Source: Cellvibrionaceae bacterium
Lineage (GTDB): Bacteria; Pseudomonadota; Gammaproteobacteria; Pseudomonadales; Cellvibrionaceae
Length of the DNA: 64,000 nt
Direction of reading: 5' to 3'
Assembly: GCA_024707385.1 (NCBI GenBank)
Contig: JANPZW010000013.1
Span: forward strand, 753,465 to 817,464
The translations under genes were made by a program, and so were the position numbers. Below the pieces are notes generated by a model. The model ran no database searches. It saw only the letters and a program-made list of their open reading frames with translations, and had not been told where the DNA came from. Below are positions 40,865-51,234 of this stretch, one piece after another (the stretch's first letter is position 1; each line of letters opens with the position of its first letter).

Positions 40865-41496
40865 GCGGTCTCGACATTATTATTAACTATGGTAAGCAAA
40901 GCACATCAGGAGCGTATCTAAACATAAACTAAGCCCGGCAAGCTATCCGTCAAGTGGTTAGATGTGGATACCGAGCCAACATCCGCACTGTGCTGGTCGT
41001 CTTCGCCACTCCTCATCCGCCAAGAAAGCCTTATCCAAGGTAGAGCGAAGCCCCAAAAGCAGGGGACATGGTGAGGATGTTCTGCCCTTTCTTCCTTCCC
41101 CCTACTGAGATGGATATTTCCAATCAAAATAACCCTTCCGGCAATCCGATAACACACAATACAAAGATAATTACCGCGTTCTCTTTAGAAAATCGTTTTA
41201 GCTTAAGCCTATATGCGATTTGCATTCCGCTAATTGTGTCCTATTCTCAGAAAATTGACTTTTCAGCAATGAACAAAAGAGCTCAAGGAACACAGGACAA
41301 ATAGATGCCATCCTATTCGACGGATCAATCCCCTATGGTATTTCTCTACTTTGCCAAGTTAATAATCCTTTATCACTGATAAATTTTCCGTTTTTTATTT
41401 ACTTCCACAGATTGAGGAATAAGCCCTCCGGTCCGCGGCTGCCTATTGCTATTAAATCCCAAAGCAATCCATTTCCATAAACTGGAGAAATTCCAT
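40865..41496. other. Intergenic region, AT-rich
   Basis: About 630 bp between the AraC gene and the next secreted protein gene. Small frames on both strands show no coding pattern. I searched it by eye for the missing left end of the second transposon (TGTCGAATCTCA) and did not find it. Confidence 0.4.
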
Positions 41497-43209
41497 ATGA
41501 ACAAAAAAATGATTATTGCCGGCTTAGCGCCAATCCAGATGGCTTTAATGAGTTTTGCAATAGCCGCGCCTCTCGATGGCTACGTGCCGTCGGACGTGGA
41601 AAAGGTTTGTAATATTTCGCCAAATACATTTAGCAGCGACTGGGTCCGTATTTCATTGCCTACCCCGGGCGGGCCTTCCGTCGTAGGGCCATTTTTTGAT
41701 AAGGACTCTGGCATAGTCTACATATTTCCAGCTGATGGTCCCAATTTTACCATCCCAAGCGAAGGGGATCCGGATTGTGCTTTCTTTTCCTGGAGTTCGC
41801 AGATGTTTTTGTGGTTAACATCCAGCGTCAATGATGTCGTGGTGCCTCCCGCCAAAAGCAGCAACTTCATAAATACCAACAGCAGCACTCCCTACGTTTT
41901 TTCCAGTGAATTTTTTTACCGCCTCGATAATGGCACTTTAGTGCCTCAAGACCATACTGCAGCACCATCTTTGAAAAGCCTAAGAGTTGCCAAAGGCGAC
42001 GAAGACCTGGGGTCCATAGGTCAGGCTGGAGACAGCGGCGTTTTGTTTACTCACACAAATACCGATGTTAGCAAGGCAAGCTCTCTGGTGTATTACGAGA
42101 TGTTAACCAACCGATCTTATGGCTATGTCGCGGACGCTGTAATAAATAAAGCAGCGTCACCCAATAATTATTCTGAATTTATAGACAGCAGCGTTGAAAG
42201 TTGCTCCGCAATCTTATACGGATTGAATAATGGCTTTGTCGATAATACCGGTCAAACCGCTGCTTCCCTTTACAATATTTTTTGCCCGAATAACCCGGTG
42301 AAGATCGACGGTATACCCACTTTTCCGACTAAAATTCCCCAGCTGGAAACCGCGATTGATTTCCTCTCCATGAATATGGAGGTCAAGACGGCCTGGGTTG
42401 ATGCTTCTACCCTGAAAAATCCCGAGCGCTACATTACCCAGAAAGGCGTAATACCGGTTTTTAGTAATGTCGATGGTAAAAACGAAATGGTCCATATGTG
42501 GAATAAAAATGCAGATCTGGCCCTGGTCGGTATGCATGTTGTTGGCAGCGTGAAAGGCCATCCAGAATTGATCTGGGCCACCTTTGAGCACGTGGATAAT
42601 GCCCCTAACTCCACTTATTCCTATACCGACAAAAATGGCAAGGTGAAGTCGCAAACGGATACAACCACCAAAGCCAATAATAAATGGCTTCTCTCAAATG
42701 GCACGCCGGTATCGACCGTTACCGAATACGGATCCAGTTATACCGATCCTTCAAACAGCGTGAATTACATCAAGCCTGCGAGCAAGACACAAACGGCTTC
42801 CGTATCCACGCCGAGCGAAGTCAACCGCATCAATCCCTGGGGCAGAATTCAAGGCACCGCAAGCGCAAAAGGAAATTCTGCGGTCATCTCCGCCAATATT
42901 TCTGCGCTGACACAACTGCAGCAATTTTATGATTCTTTAGGTTTGAAAAATGTAAAAGACCCGCGCATGAATTACATGCTGACTGGCGCAAGCTGGGGCG
43001 TCGATGGAAGTTTCCCCACCGGCGACCAAGCAGCCCAGATCGCCGGCACACCGGCCATGGCCAACACAACCATGGAAACCTTTCAGCAAACCTTTCTGCA
43101 GAAAAACGGAGATAACACCGGCTGTTTCAGCTGTCATGGCATAGATGCTGGCGAAAATAAATTCGATGTGAGCCATATTTTTGATGGCATTAAGAAGGTG
43201 AAGAAATAG
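41497..43209 (+). CDS. Secreted protein with C-terminal CxxCH haem motif
   Basis: 570 residues from ATG at 41497, with GGAG nearby. Signal peptide GLAPIQMALMSFAIAAP. Most of the chain is a long beta-rich region with no domain I recognise (WVRISLPTPGGPSVVGPFFD; FSWSSQMFLWLTSS). Near the C-terminus, DNTGCFSCHGIDAG gives one c-type haem site, 25 residues before the end. AT content and codon use differ from its neighbours, and the gene sits between an AraC regulator and transposon ends, so it may be transferred cargo of the second element. Confidence 0.6.
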   Translation: MNKKMIIAGLAPIQMALMSFAIAAPLDGYVPSDVEKVCNISPNTFSSDWVRISLPTPGGPSVVGPFFDKDSGIVYIFPADGPNFTIPSEGDPDCAFFSWSSQMFLWLTSSVNDVVVPPAKSSNFINTNSSTPYVFSSEFFYRLDNGTLVPQDHTAAPSLKSLRVAKGDEDLGSIGQAGDSGVLFTHTNTDVSKASSLVYYEMLTNRSYGYVADAVINKAASPNNYSEFIDSSVESCSAILYGLNNGFVDNTGQTAASLYNIFCPNNPVKIDGIPTFPTKIPQLETAIDFLSMNMEVKTAWVDASTLKNPERYITQKGVIPVFSNVDGKNEMVHMWNKNADLALVGMHVVGSVKGHPELIWATFEHVDNAPNSTYSYTDKNGKVKSQTDTTTKANNKWLLSNGTPVSTVTEYGSSYTDPSNSVNYIKPASKTQTASVSTPSEVNRINPWGRIQGTASAKGNSAVISANISALTQLQQFYDSLGLKNVKDPRMNYMLTGASWGVDGSFPTGDQAAQIAGTPAMANTTMETFQQTFLQKNGDNTGCFSCHGIDAGENKFDVSHIFDGIKKVKK

Positions 43210-43312
43210 TATTAAATTGTAGAAATTCGGACTTAATCTGACAGCTACTGATTTCGGTTTTTGATTGTCGGTTTAATCTGCATCTCGACATATTTTTTAA
43301 AAGCATCAAAAT

Positions 43313-43348
43313 AAAAATCCCGCTGTAGAAATCTACAGCGGGATTTTT
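43313..43348. terminator. Strong hairpin inside right end of element B
   Basis: AAAAATCCCGCTGTAGA and TCTACAGCGGGATTTTT form a perfect 17-bp stem with a two-base centre; the T tail works in both directions. It is almost the same CCCGCTGTAG/CTACAGCGGG hairpin as the one in the right end near gyrB. It lies 104 bp after the stop of the secreted CxxCH gene. Confidence 0.85.
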
Positions 43349-43440
43349 ATTTCCGGTCCTAGGTATTACAGATATCTCATTAGAATGAGATTTCATTTCA
43401 ATAATGTGAGACTGGATTTCATTCAAAGTGAGATTCGACA
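43313..43440 (-). mobile_element. Solo right end of a second Tn7-like element (element B)
   Basis: Reading leftward from 43440 the terminus begins TGTCGAATCTCAC, followed by repeated 26-base units that each close in GAAATC (43415-43440 and 43389-43414), the CTCA core of a third unit near 43375, then GGTATTAC and the hairpin. The order, spacing and sequence match the right end at 57648-57777. No matching left end or tns genes were found to the left, so it is either a remnant or the end of a larger element. The terminus lies 23 bp from the left terminus of element A. The five bases outside it, TCGTC, would be its target duplication. Confidence 0.75.
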
Positions 43441-43458
43441 TCGTCGTCGACGAACAAC

Positions 43459-43463
43459 ACAAC
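43459..43463. repeat. Target-site duplication, left copy
   Basis: ACAAC lies directly outside the left terminus of the Tn7-like element and matches the five bases outside the right terminus at 57778-57782. Five bases is the Tn7-family duplication length. Confidence 0.85.
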
Positions 43464-43569
43464 TGTCGAATCTCATTTTGAATGAAATCACTAACCAGCT
43501 GATTTTAAAGCAGTTTTCATCTAAAATTGGATTCTACAACCGGCTCACAATCTCATTGTGAGTGAAATC
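43464..43569 (+). repeat. Left end of element A, TnsB-type binding sites
   Basis: The first site is 43464-43489, starting TGTCGAATCTCATTTTG and closing TGAAATC. A second, in the same orientation, is 43547-43569 (ACAATCTCATTGTG closing TGAAATC). A more degenerate site may lie between (43514-43540). Wide spacing of sites is normal for Tn7 left ends, compared with packed sites in the right end. Confidence 0.8.
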
Positions 43570-43870
43570 GCACGCACCAAATCTTATTATAGCTGAAAAC
43601 CCTTTTGAATCAGTGGGTTATGAGCTTAACAGATGGAATCACAGCCCCGCAAAGTCTGAATCCGCGACTGTCGATACTTACCTATCCAGACAAATTGGCA
43701 CCCAGCGCAAAGTCTTGTCGACAACAACGTTACAAGAGATCGATTCAATGGATGCTCTTTTTAGCAGCGGATACTGCTTTAGACCGGTATCCGCTAGTGC
43801 AGCGTGAAAGGTGTCTATCTTAGAACCAATAGCACGCCGTATTAAAACTTGGACTAGATGCGCCGACCTA
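43570..43870. other. Gap between left end and methyltransferase gene
   Basis: About 300 bp with no gene I accept. A GTG-started rightward frame of 81 codons begins inside the left-end repeat at 43562; it overlaps binding sites and shows no family, so it is not annotated. Confidence 0.4.
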
Positions 43871-45001
43871 TCAAGTTCGCTTTACGTGGAAATCAAATTC
43901 AATTGCTGCAGCAGACTCAGCTTTCATTTGGTTGGCTTGCCGCTTTCCCGCATTTGCAGAGTCAGCGGGCCTAACAGATACCAAGCGCCATGCTGCCCCA
44001 GACTCTTCCAATGAATTTCGTAAAATCGACTTTGCGTTTACGACGGCCGAGGGAATTATTCCGAAGCGGACATACATGTGAAGCGAGTCAGACGCTGATG
44101 CGCACTCATGAACCCTTTTCCAAACTGATCCGAGCGACTCTATAAAGGAGGCCTGTCCCAAGCGCCCGATTTGAGCCCCTGCTGCATAATCGACATGTTC
44201 TGGTCCCCCCGAGGAACCAATTTCTCAACCACTGATCCTGGAGATAAGTTCTCATCCCGTAGTAAGGAGGAGAGGTAATCACAATTGACGGGGAGGCTCC
44301 AATCACTTTATATGTTTTGCTCAATCGGGCATCTCCTTGTAGCACCTGATTGAAAGAATTCGGAGAGCGATCCGCCAACCCTTGAAGTCGTTCGACTTTA
44401 CGACGAAGCACTCGGAGCAAATCTATCTTCGGCGCTTTCAAGTTTCTTTCCTTCCAGAAACGAACGGCGTAATCCGGTTTCGAGGAATAGGTGCGCGGCA
44501 TCTGGTTCGACAAGTACCCTGCATTCTCTAAGTTCTTAGGCAATGGTCCATGCAAGCATCCCAGAATCGCTGCTCGGAGAACTACAGACGCATCGTCATC
44601 TTGATCAAGTTGAGTGAGCGCTTCGCGCAAAGCGCAGATATCTCGAAGAGTGTCATGATGATACGCACTTCTGAAGAATTCCGTCTCTGGCAAATATTTA
44701 GGTGATGTTTCCGCAAGAATTTTAGCCGCTAACTCGATTGGGGAACTCTTGTCACAGCTTGCTAGCTTTGCTTTAGCAATTGCAACGGCAACCGGAGAAG
44801 TATCAATGCCCCATGCATTTAATTTATGATTTCTTGCAGCAAAAAGGGTAGTACCTCGACCGCAAAAGGGTCCAGAACAACTGGTCGTTGTTTATAATGT
44901 CTCCGAAGTACCTTGTTCGGGTACTCTAAAGGAAACATCGTAAAATACGGGCAAATCGCGTTTAGTGCATTTTCTTTGATATACGCAAGGGCCACTTTCA
45001 A
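43871..45001 (-). CDS. DNA methyltransferase, N4/N6 amino type (two apparent frameshifts)
   Basis: About 376 residues. TTG at 45001 starts LKVALAYIKENALN. Motif I is VVLDPFCGRGTT (44-52), motif II-like is WGIDTSPVAVAIAKAK, and motif IV is TSPPYYGMRTY (244-250), giving the S-P-P-Y catalytic site of amino-methyltransferases; the chain ends with EFDFHVKRT. Shifts occur in four T near 44866 (one missing) and six G near 44205 (one extra), and both rejoin known motifs. It is the last gene of the DUF262-HEPN-methyltransferase run. It may protect host DNA from a partner nuclease of the cargo. Target unknown. Confidence 0.8.
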
Positions 45002-45087
45002 TGCTCATCCAGATCGCGAATTAAGAACGGAAATAGGTATGATAATTGATACGTGCCTACATGAATAGGAAATCGGAACCTGCGCCC

Positions 45088-46192
45088 CTACTCGCCAGCC
45101 AACTCACCTAATGATACCGCTGCAGGAACCGCCGAGGACCATACCACGTCATCATCTGATGAGAGTGCATAAAGGTACTCGTCCTTTGGGCATTTGAAGT
45201 CCAAAAGCACGCCGACTCCGTTCTCCGCTGAGGTACTTAAGTTTACTTCCGACATGGACACGCCATCTACTTGCAGGCTCTGGATTCTACCCCAGCGGGC
45301 TCCTTTCTTCCTAAGGACGAACACCGGCTGTCCGACAAAAAAGGGGATGCTTTGGTTTGTCGACGACTATCAATATACCCTTTCGTCTCCAGCTCTTTGG
45401 TAACTGCTCTAGTCGCGAGCATGAGGTGGATTGAAGGTAGCGACTTTCGAAGTAGCGATTCACTACTAAAGCGAAAATAGAACTAGCGAAGCTGCCAATG
45501 AAATCAATAGCTTCTTTCATATCTTCGACGCCAAGAAGATCGAGAGCGTCTCCCCGATGCGCTACTTGGTTTCGTCGGTCTACAATATTCTTCAATCGCT
45601 CTTCGATTACCTGCCGTCTCACGCCATTCAGTTGCGGCGAAGAAGATCTATCTATTGACTCGTACCACTCGACCATCGCGTCGGCCTGCCCGGCGAGGTC
45701 GCATATGTGTTGAACCCCAACTAAAGCGAACAACTCTTCAATCTGGGGAGCTCGTAAGTTCGAGTCATGTGCCAGCACAGCCGCTTCATTAAGCGCATAC
45801 GGCGCTGAACCGCTAAGGCATTCGAATAGGTTCTTCACGACACCAATCGTGGTGAGTCCTGCGTACCGGCCCTCACCTAGACGTCCGCGTAGGAGCATAT
45901 CTGCACTTTTCTGCAAATGCTTTTGCAGAAGGCTCTGCGGCAATGCTGAATACTGCACACGCCGAGACTCAAGAGTGATAAATGCAGCGATCAGGTCTTC
46001 GATATATTTCTCGAACGATGCATAAAGAGCTACGACAAACGCAGCATAGTCAAACCTACGCCTGACTGAAACATACTGCTGCACCAATGTGTCTTGGTGC
46101 CGAGATAGCGCAATATTCACAGGTCCAATTGATTCTACGAGCGCTTTCAGGTCCGACAGCTCCTTCTGAAGCTCATCCAGGATGGAACGCAC
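45088..46192 (-). CDS. HEPN-domain nuclease, MAE_28990/MAE_18760-like (two apparent frameshifts)
   Basis: About 367 residues. GTG at 46192 is preceded by AAGGAGAC. The N-terminal ~240 residues are helical with FDYAAFVVALYASFEKYIEDLI and VIEERLKNIVDRRNQVAHRGD; Arg207 and His212 fit the HEPN RNase motif Rx4H. The family name is assigned from this pattern and from its DUF262 neighbour. The C-terminal ~125 residues (TKELETKGYIDSRR, VGQPVFVLRKKGARWGRI) look like a small beta domain and are reached only after two shifts, near 45440 and in six A near 45340. Such proteins act as RNases in abortive defence or toxin-type modules. Confidence 0.72.
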
Positions 46193-46210
46193 ACTCTGTC
46201 TCCTTTGAAT

Positions 46211-47522
46211 TTAGGGGTTTTCAATTGCGTCAATTGCTTTTGCAAAAGCATCAGCTACGCATTGGTTCCTTTTTTGAGTGTCCGGAAAGTTCGTGCGCCG
46301 ACCAGCGAAAAGCTCGTAATTTTCTTGGTACATGTTTGTTAGCTTATTTCGGAGCATTTCCTTATTCGCGATGAGCTTGGCTCGATGGGGAATGACGGCG
46401 GGGCTATTGGCTACATACATGATGGGATCATAGACGATCTTTGCGGCTGCGCGGCGTTTAGCTGAACTCAGAACGACAAATGCGTCGCACTCCAATGTTT
46501 CCCAAAGAAAATATATTGTCGACTCGAACATTGACTTGTATTCGTTTAGTAAATGTTGCGGAAATCGGTTGCCTTGCACAATAAATCGGTCAAGGAACTC
46601 AGCAATTTTGTTCAGTCCAGCCTTGAAGTCCCCTATCTGTCGGTAGGCAAAAAAACGAAGCACCAGTTCCACATCTTCCATTTTTTGAAACATCCGCTGA
46701 CCCGCACTCGTTGACTCGTTGACAGGATCGTCAAATTCGTCATCAAATGTAGTTTCTACCGCTGTAGGATTAGAAGGAATTCCCCACATACGGCGGAAAA
46801 GGGAGTTTTCAGAAAGCTCAATACATAGCTGGTTGAGCGGGCCGTTGTAGACGGCATTTCTGGTTTCATGGCCCTCAAGCTTCACACCGCCGGAGTTGAG
46901 CCGCTCGAAAACGATCTTTTTCAACATAGCAGCTTGTTCTTCACTTGCTGCTGTTTCTTTCAAAAGAATAATGGATGAAATGTATCTGCGATCTATACCA
47001 TCGCGAACCTTCGTAGGCAGCTGATCATAAGTTCTACCTTCGAGGTCCCTCCAATATTGGAGCCCCGTAAGCTCAAATCTGTTCGAATAAAAATCGCTGA
47101 GAGCAGTTAGGCGTTGGCGCCCGTCCATTACCTCAAAGCGGGCAAGGTCTCGCTCGTAAAGAAAAAACGGGCGGCACAGGTACGTTTAGCAAAAACGACT
47201 CGATCAGTCTCGACTTGCGTTGTTCATCCCACCGATGCCGACGTTGATACTCAGGATCAAGCTTGTAGCGGTGATCTGTCCGACCATCCTCATCCACCAC
47301 CGTTTCTTCCAGCATTTGGAGAATACCCGCTAAAGGATACCGTGCCTGCTCGGTCACAATGCGGATCTCCCCTTTCGCATACCGGCTGTTGAGCTCTTCG
47401 TCTGTCGCCTTTGTTGCTAATGCATTGTTTAGGAAAGAAACTTTCTCGCCGCTAAGAAGCATATTGTTAGATACATCCTGTGAGGTCATCTGATTGGAAG
47501 GCCGATTGGGTCTTCTATTCAC
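46211..47522 (-). CDS. DUF262 (GmrSD/ParB-like) protein (apparent frameshift)
   Basis: About 436 residues. The DUF262 core is clear: YKLDPEYQRRHRWDEQRKSRLIESFLLNVPVPPVFLYERDLARFEVMDGRQRLTAL carries the QRRxxW and DGRQR motifs of the ParB/Srx-like nuclease or NTPase fold found in GmrS, BrxU and other defence proteins. ERLNSGGVKLEGHE is the second conserved block. The rest is helical. The frame slips in six T near 47158; one fewer gives PVFLYERD. It is the first gene of the leftward cargo operon, 18 bp before the HEPN gene. DUF262 proteins often restrict modified DNA. Confidence 0.82.
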
Positions 47523-47791
47523 TTGAATTCTCCTTTTACCACGTGATGAGTTGTATTACTTTTACCGGGGAACACGGCATGCCACGAGTCGCGCCAATCG
47601 TCTACCATTAGATGAGGATGTCACTCCGTCATTCATCCATATGCTTATCGGACAACAGTGCTCTGGCTGACGCTTCACATGATTATACAGGTTGTACTAG
47701 CTCCGCCGATTCTGCTGAGACGGATGTAGCGGCACGATTAGAAGCACCAGAACTGGCATTGGCCTGAAACAGCGAAAAGTCAGGAGGGAGC
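47523..47791. promoter_or_regulatory. Divergent promoter region of the two cargo operons
   Basis: 269 bp between the DUF262 start (leftward) and the NurA start (rightward). It should drive both cargo operons from one shared segment. No clear operator palindrome is visible. AGGAGGGAG lies just before the NurA ATG. Confidence 0.55.
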
Positions 47792-48934
47792 ATGATTGAC
47801 CCGGCAAGCCAAACCCAATTAAAAGCGGCAATCGCAGACTGCATAGACACTGATCAAGGTGTACTGGATGCTCTACGAGAAGAGATTTATCCTCTGAAGA
47901 GCGCCACGCGTAGGATCCAGCCACGCTCCACGACGTCAATTTCACTCGTGGGAACTGACGGTGGAAATAACCAGCTCCAATTCGACCCGTTTCTGATCCA
48001 ACTGGTCCGGGTCGTAGATAGCAGCAATAACGAGTATTGCCTGGAGGCTGTATCACCTACGACACCGGTGCAGAAACTTAACCAACGTCAGTTCGCTCTC
48101 GATGGAACACCCATAACTGCGCTAGGAGAAATGATGGTTTTCCTAGGGGTAAACAGCCTGCAGACGCTCTCCCACATGATCCGTCCAACGGACAGTGGAA
48201 GGCCGGTTTCTCCCAGTTGGGTTCAGGTTTACCGGGAATTGGTTGAGTGGGCCATTCTATTCAAGATCCTCAATAAAGATTACGGCACAGATACCTTAAT
48301 CATCTGTGATGGCCTTCTGCGAAGCAAAGTATTCGCCAGAGACCTGTTTCAAAAGTTGCTACAAGGAATGAAAGAGCGTATCGATAAGCAATGGAGCAAT
48401 AGTCGACGGCGAGTGTATCTCGCGGGGGTAGCCAAGCACAGCAAGGTGCTATCCAGGTATCGTCTAGCGATGGCTCTAGAAGGTGTACTTCAGACAGACT
48501 ACCCTGCGTACGTCGAGGTACCCCGCGATGTAGAAGAAAAGGCTTACGTCTGGTCGGAGTTCGCTCGAGGTGATGATCGAGCTGGGGAAGGAGGTGAAAT
48601 CAACAAGTTCGTCGGTGGCAAAATGTTCCTCGTAAAGTTTGGGTCCCACCGCCGCGACCCTGTATGGCCGATTGACATATTCGTCCCGCAAATTGCGGAG
48701 TCTCAGGTAATTCTAGGATCGATGCTTGCGGATACGATCAACGGCTTTCCAGTCCCACATTATCCCAGATGCTTACAAAAGGCGCATGAAAATGCGGCCC
48801 TTGTCGATTTCGATTTCGATATTTTGCAGGACTTCATTTACGAAGGTGTTCGCTTGAGCCTTGGTGGAGATGCAATCACATTGGATACCTTTCAGCTGCA
48901 AGATGCCGACCCAGCTCAGCGTCGGTATGGTTAA
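47792..48934 (+). CDS. nurA: NurA-family nuclease
   Basis: 380 residues with no signal peptide. NurA fold marks: VGTDGGNNQL (Asp56, the first metal ligand, in a D-G-G/S turn), LIICDGLLRSK (Asp173), GVAKHSKVLSRYRLA (Lys-rich, like the KxxK after motif III) and PVWPIDIFVPQIAE near residue 300 for the last acidic ligand. NurA is a 5'-3' single-strand exonuclease and endonuclease that works with HerA in archaeal end resection. Here it precedes a HerA ATPase by 10 bp. In bacteria, HerA paired with a nuclease is a recurring anti-phage theme; this pairing inside a Tn7-like element supports that reading. Confidence 0.75.
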   Translation: MIDPASQTQLKAAIADCIDTDQGVLDALREEIYPLKSATRRIQPRSTTSISLVGTDGGNNQLQFDPFLIQLVRVVDSSNNEYCLEAVSPTTPVQKLNQRQFALDGTPITALGEMMVFLGVNSLQTLSHMIRPTDSGRPVSPSWVQVYRELVEWAILFKILNKDYGTDTLIICDGLLRSKVFARDLFQKLLQGMKERIDKQWSNSRRRVYLAGVAKHSKVLSRYRLAMALEGVLQTDYPAYVEVPRDVEEKAYVWSEFARGDDRAGEGGEINKFVGGKMFLVKFGSHRRDPVWPIDIFVPQIAESQVILGSMLADTINGFPVPHYPRCLQKAHENAALVDFDFDILQDFIYEGVRLSLGGDAITLDTFQLQDADPAQRRYG

Positions 48935-48944
48935 GGAAAATAAC

Positions 48945-51060
48945 ATGGCGGAAATCCAACTCTTTCCCAGAGAAAAGGTTGTCGGAATTTTTCGAGGCTT
49001 TCAACAGGGAGGCATGGAATTCCATGCTGACTTAGTTTTGCCATATCGAAACGAATTCCAGAACATCCCGATGCACGGACAATACCTTCTTGTTCAATTA
49101 GAGACAGGTGATGAGGCCGTATTAGGTCGCATTGCATCGTTTTCTTCCGAGGGAAAATTATCTTTTGGGTCCGGAGAGGAGTTCAATATCCGCGCAGTCC
49201 GCGAAGAAAGACCTGTTCCTGAAGATCTGCGTGAGCAATATCTGAAGTATCGGATCAATATCCGCGTGCTCGGCGTGCTACGCAATAACGGCGGCGGGCT
49301 GACATTTGTCCCCTCACATCGTCGACTTCCCCATGTAGGTAGCAAGGTGGCCTTTCCCAGTGACGAGGTATTGCGTGAAATCGCTGGACATAACATTGAT
49401 GGTGCGCCTATAGGCCATTTGGCGTTCGGGGAATACATTTATGCGGCGGGCAACAAATCATTCCAATCGCAAGAATGGATGCAAGTCGTGGCACCAGAAG
49501 TGCTTGTTCGTTTCCCAATAGAATCCTTGGTTTCCAGGCGTAGTTTCATCTTCGCTAGAGCGGGCTTCGGTAAATCTAATCTCAACAAACTACTGTTTTC
49601 GAAGTTATACGAGACGACGCCCGTCGTTACAAAGCGCGCCGGCAAACAGGTTCCTGTGGGAACAGTCATATTTGACCCAGACGGAGAGTATTTCTGGCCA
49701 GATGACAAAGGTCGTCCGGGCCTGTGTGACGTTCCAGCACTTGAAGACAAGATCGTCGTTTTCACCGACAGAAAAAAATCCAAGTCCTTTTTATCAATCG
49801 TTCGTTGCTGGCGGCATTAAGCTTGATATTCGTCGCCTTCGCCCTGGAGATGTGATCTCGATTGCGCTTGGGTCAGAACGTCAAGAACAACAGAACGTGC
49901 GTAAACTTCGCGGACTTCCGCAAGATCGCTGGGAGTCGTTAGTCAATCTGATAGATATTAATGGCAACACTACACCTCTCGATGATGTATGCCATTTGCT
50001 TGATCTAGATCCGCAACGGCAAGAGGCCGAAGCTCTCGCAGCCCGCGGGAACATGACAGCCATTGTGAAGATGCTGCATGACAAAAGCAGCCAGTTAATG
50101 GACATGTTAGTTCATGCGCTTTCTGAGGGAAAATTATGCGTTATTGACGTTTCCCAGATGCGTGGGGGACAGTCCTTAATACTCTCAGGATTGATATTGC
50201 GCCGTATATTCGATCGGAACCAACAAGAGTTCACAGCCGCCGATCCGAAGACAATTCCCACTATCGCTGTCGTCGAAGAAGCGCAGTCTGTGCTAAATGA
50301 AAATGCAAATGCTGCCGAACCATACATCGCCTGGGTAAAGGAGGGGCGCAAGTACGACTTGGGAGCATTGTTAATCACGCAACAACCCGGCAGCATTCCT
50401 GTGGAGATTCTTAGCCAGGGTGACAACTGGTTCATTTTCCACCTCTTGTCTGCAGCAGACCTCGCATCTCTGAAAAGAGCCAACGCCCATTTCAGTGACG
50501 ACCTATTAAGTTCGTTGCTCAATGAGCCAATACCAGGTCAAGGTGTGTTTTGGAGCTCGGTGGGTGGCAAGCCTTACCCTGTAAGCCTCCGTGCATTGTC
50601 ATTCGAAAAGCTGTATTCAATGAGAGATCATGACTACAACGGCTCTGCAGGGAGCACATACGCCCAAAAACTGCGTAGTACCTTCTCGGATATGCGACAA
50701 AACCCTACGGTGACCCAACTCCCGGAATCAAATGCATCAGACTCTTTTCTTCCCCTTGAATCAGGATTTGAAGACTCAGAGTCGGTAGATGTGATGGCAA
50801 ATCTAGAGCGGCGTGCCATTGATGCGCTCCAAGGAGATGCCGACATTCGACAGAAACTCGAATCCGCAAATGGCATGCCTTGGTACGGAGTTCAACAGTT
50901 TTTAATTAATCAGTTGCCAGAACACTTGGAGGATCGGAGGCAATTTGCTTACAACCTAGTTACAAAGGCAATGAACGCTATTTACGGCTCTCAATCTGTA
51001 GGATGGGAAACCTTTAAAAATTCCTCTTCAGGTAAAACCTGGATAAGGAGCTCAAAGTGA
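48945..51060 (+). CDS. herA: HerA-family ATPase (apparent frameshift)
   Basis: About 704 residues from ATG at 48945. The N-terminal HAS-barrel-like beta domain runs to about residue 150 (REKVVGIFRG; TGDEAVLGRIASF). Walker A is FARAGFGKSNLN, Walker B is IPTIAVVEEAQSV, with the arginine-finger/sensor region LGALLITQQPGSIPVEILSQGDN, all typical of the DUF87/HerA hexameric DNA translocase class. The C-terminal helical part (SVDVMANLERRAIDALQGDAD) is an extension not seen in plain HerA. The frame slips in seven A near 49785; one A fewer gives DRKNPSPFYQSF. It should pump DNA through the NurA ring. Confidence 0.82.
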
Positions 51061-51234
51061 TCCAAGCATTTATATATTGAGGCAACTATTCCCCTGGACC
51101 AGCAGTCGCTAGTGCTAAAAATTGAGTCATTTTTGTCTTGATTAGATATATACCGAAACAATATTGGCTTGTGAGCAGCCAGGTTCTAATGGCTCACTTT
51201 TCTCCTCGTTCGGTTCAAAATCATTTAAGATAAC

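Noticed and set aside
40865..41496. Left end of element B
   Set aside because: No TGTCGAATCTCA-like terminus or GAAATC-closing units could be found here by eye.
43562..43807. 81-codon rightward frame at the left end
   Set aside because: It starts inside the terminal binding sites, runs against the convergent methyltransferase end and shows no recognisable pattern.
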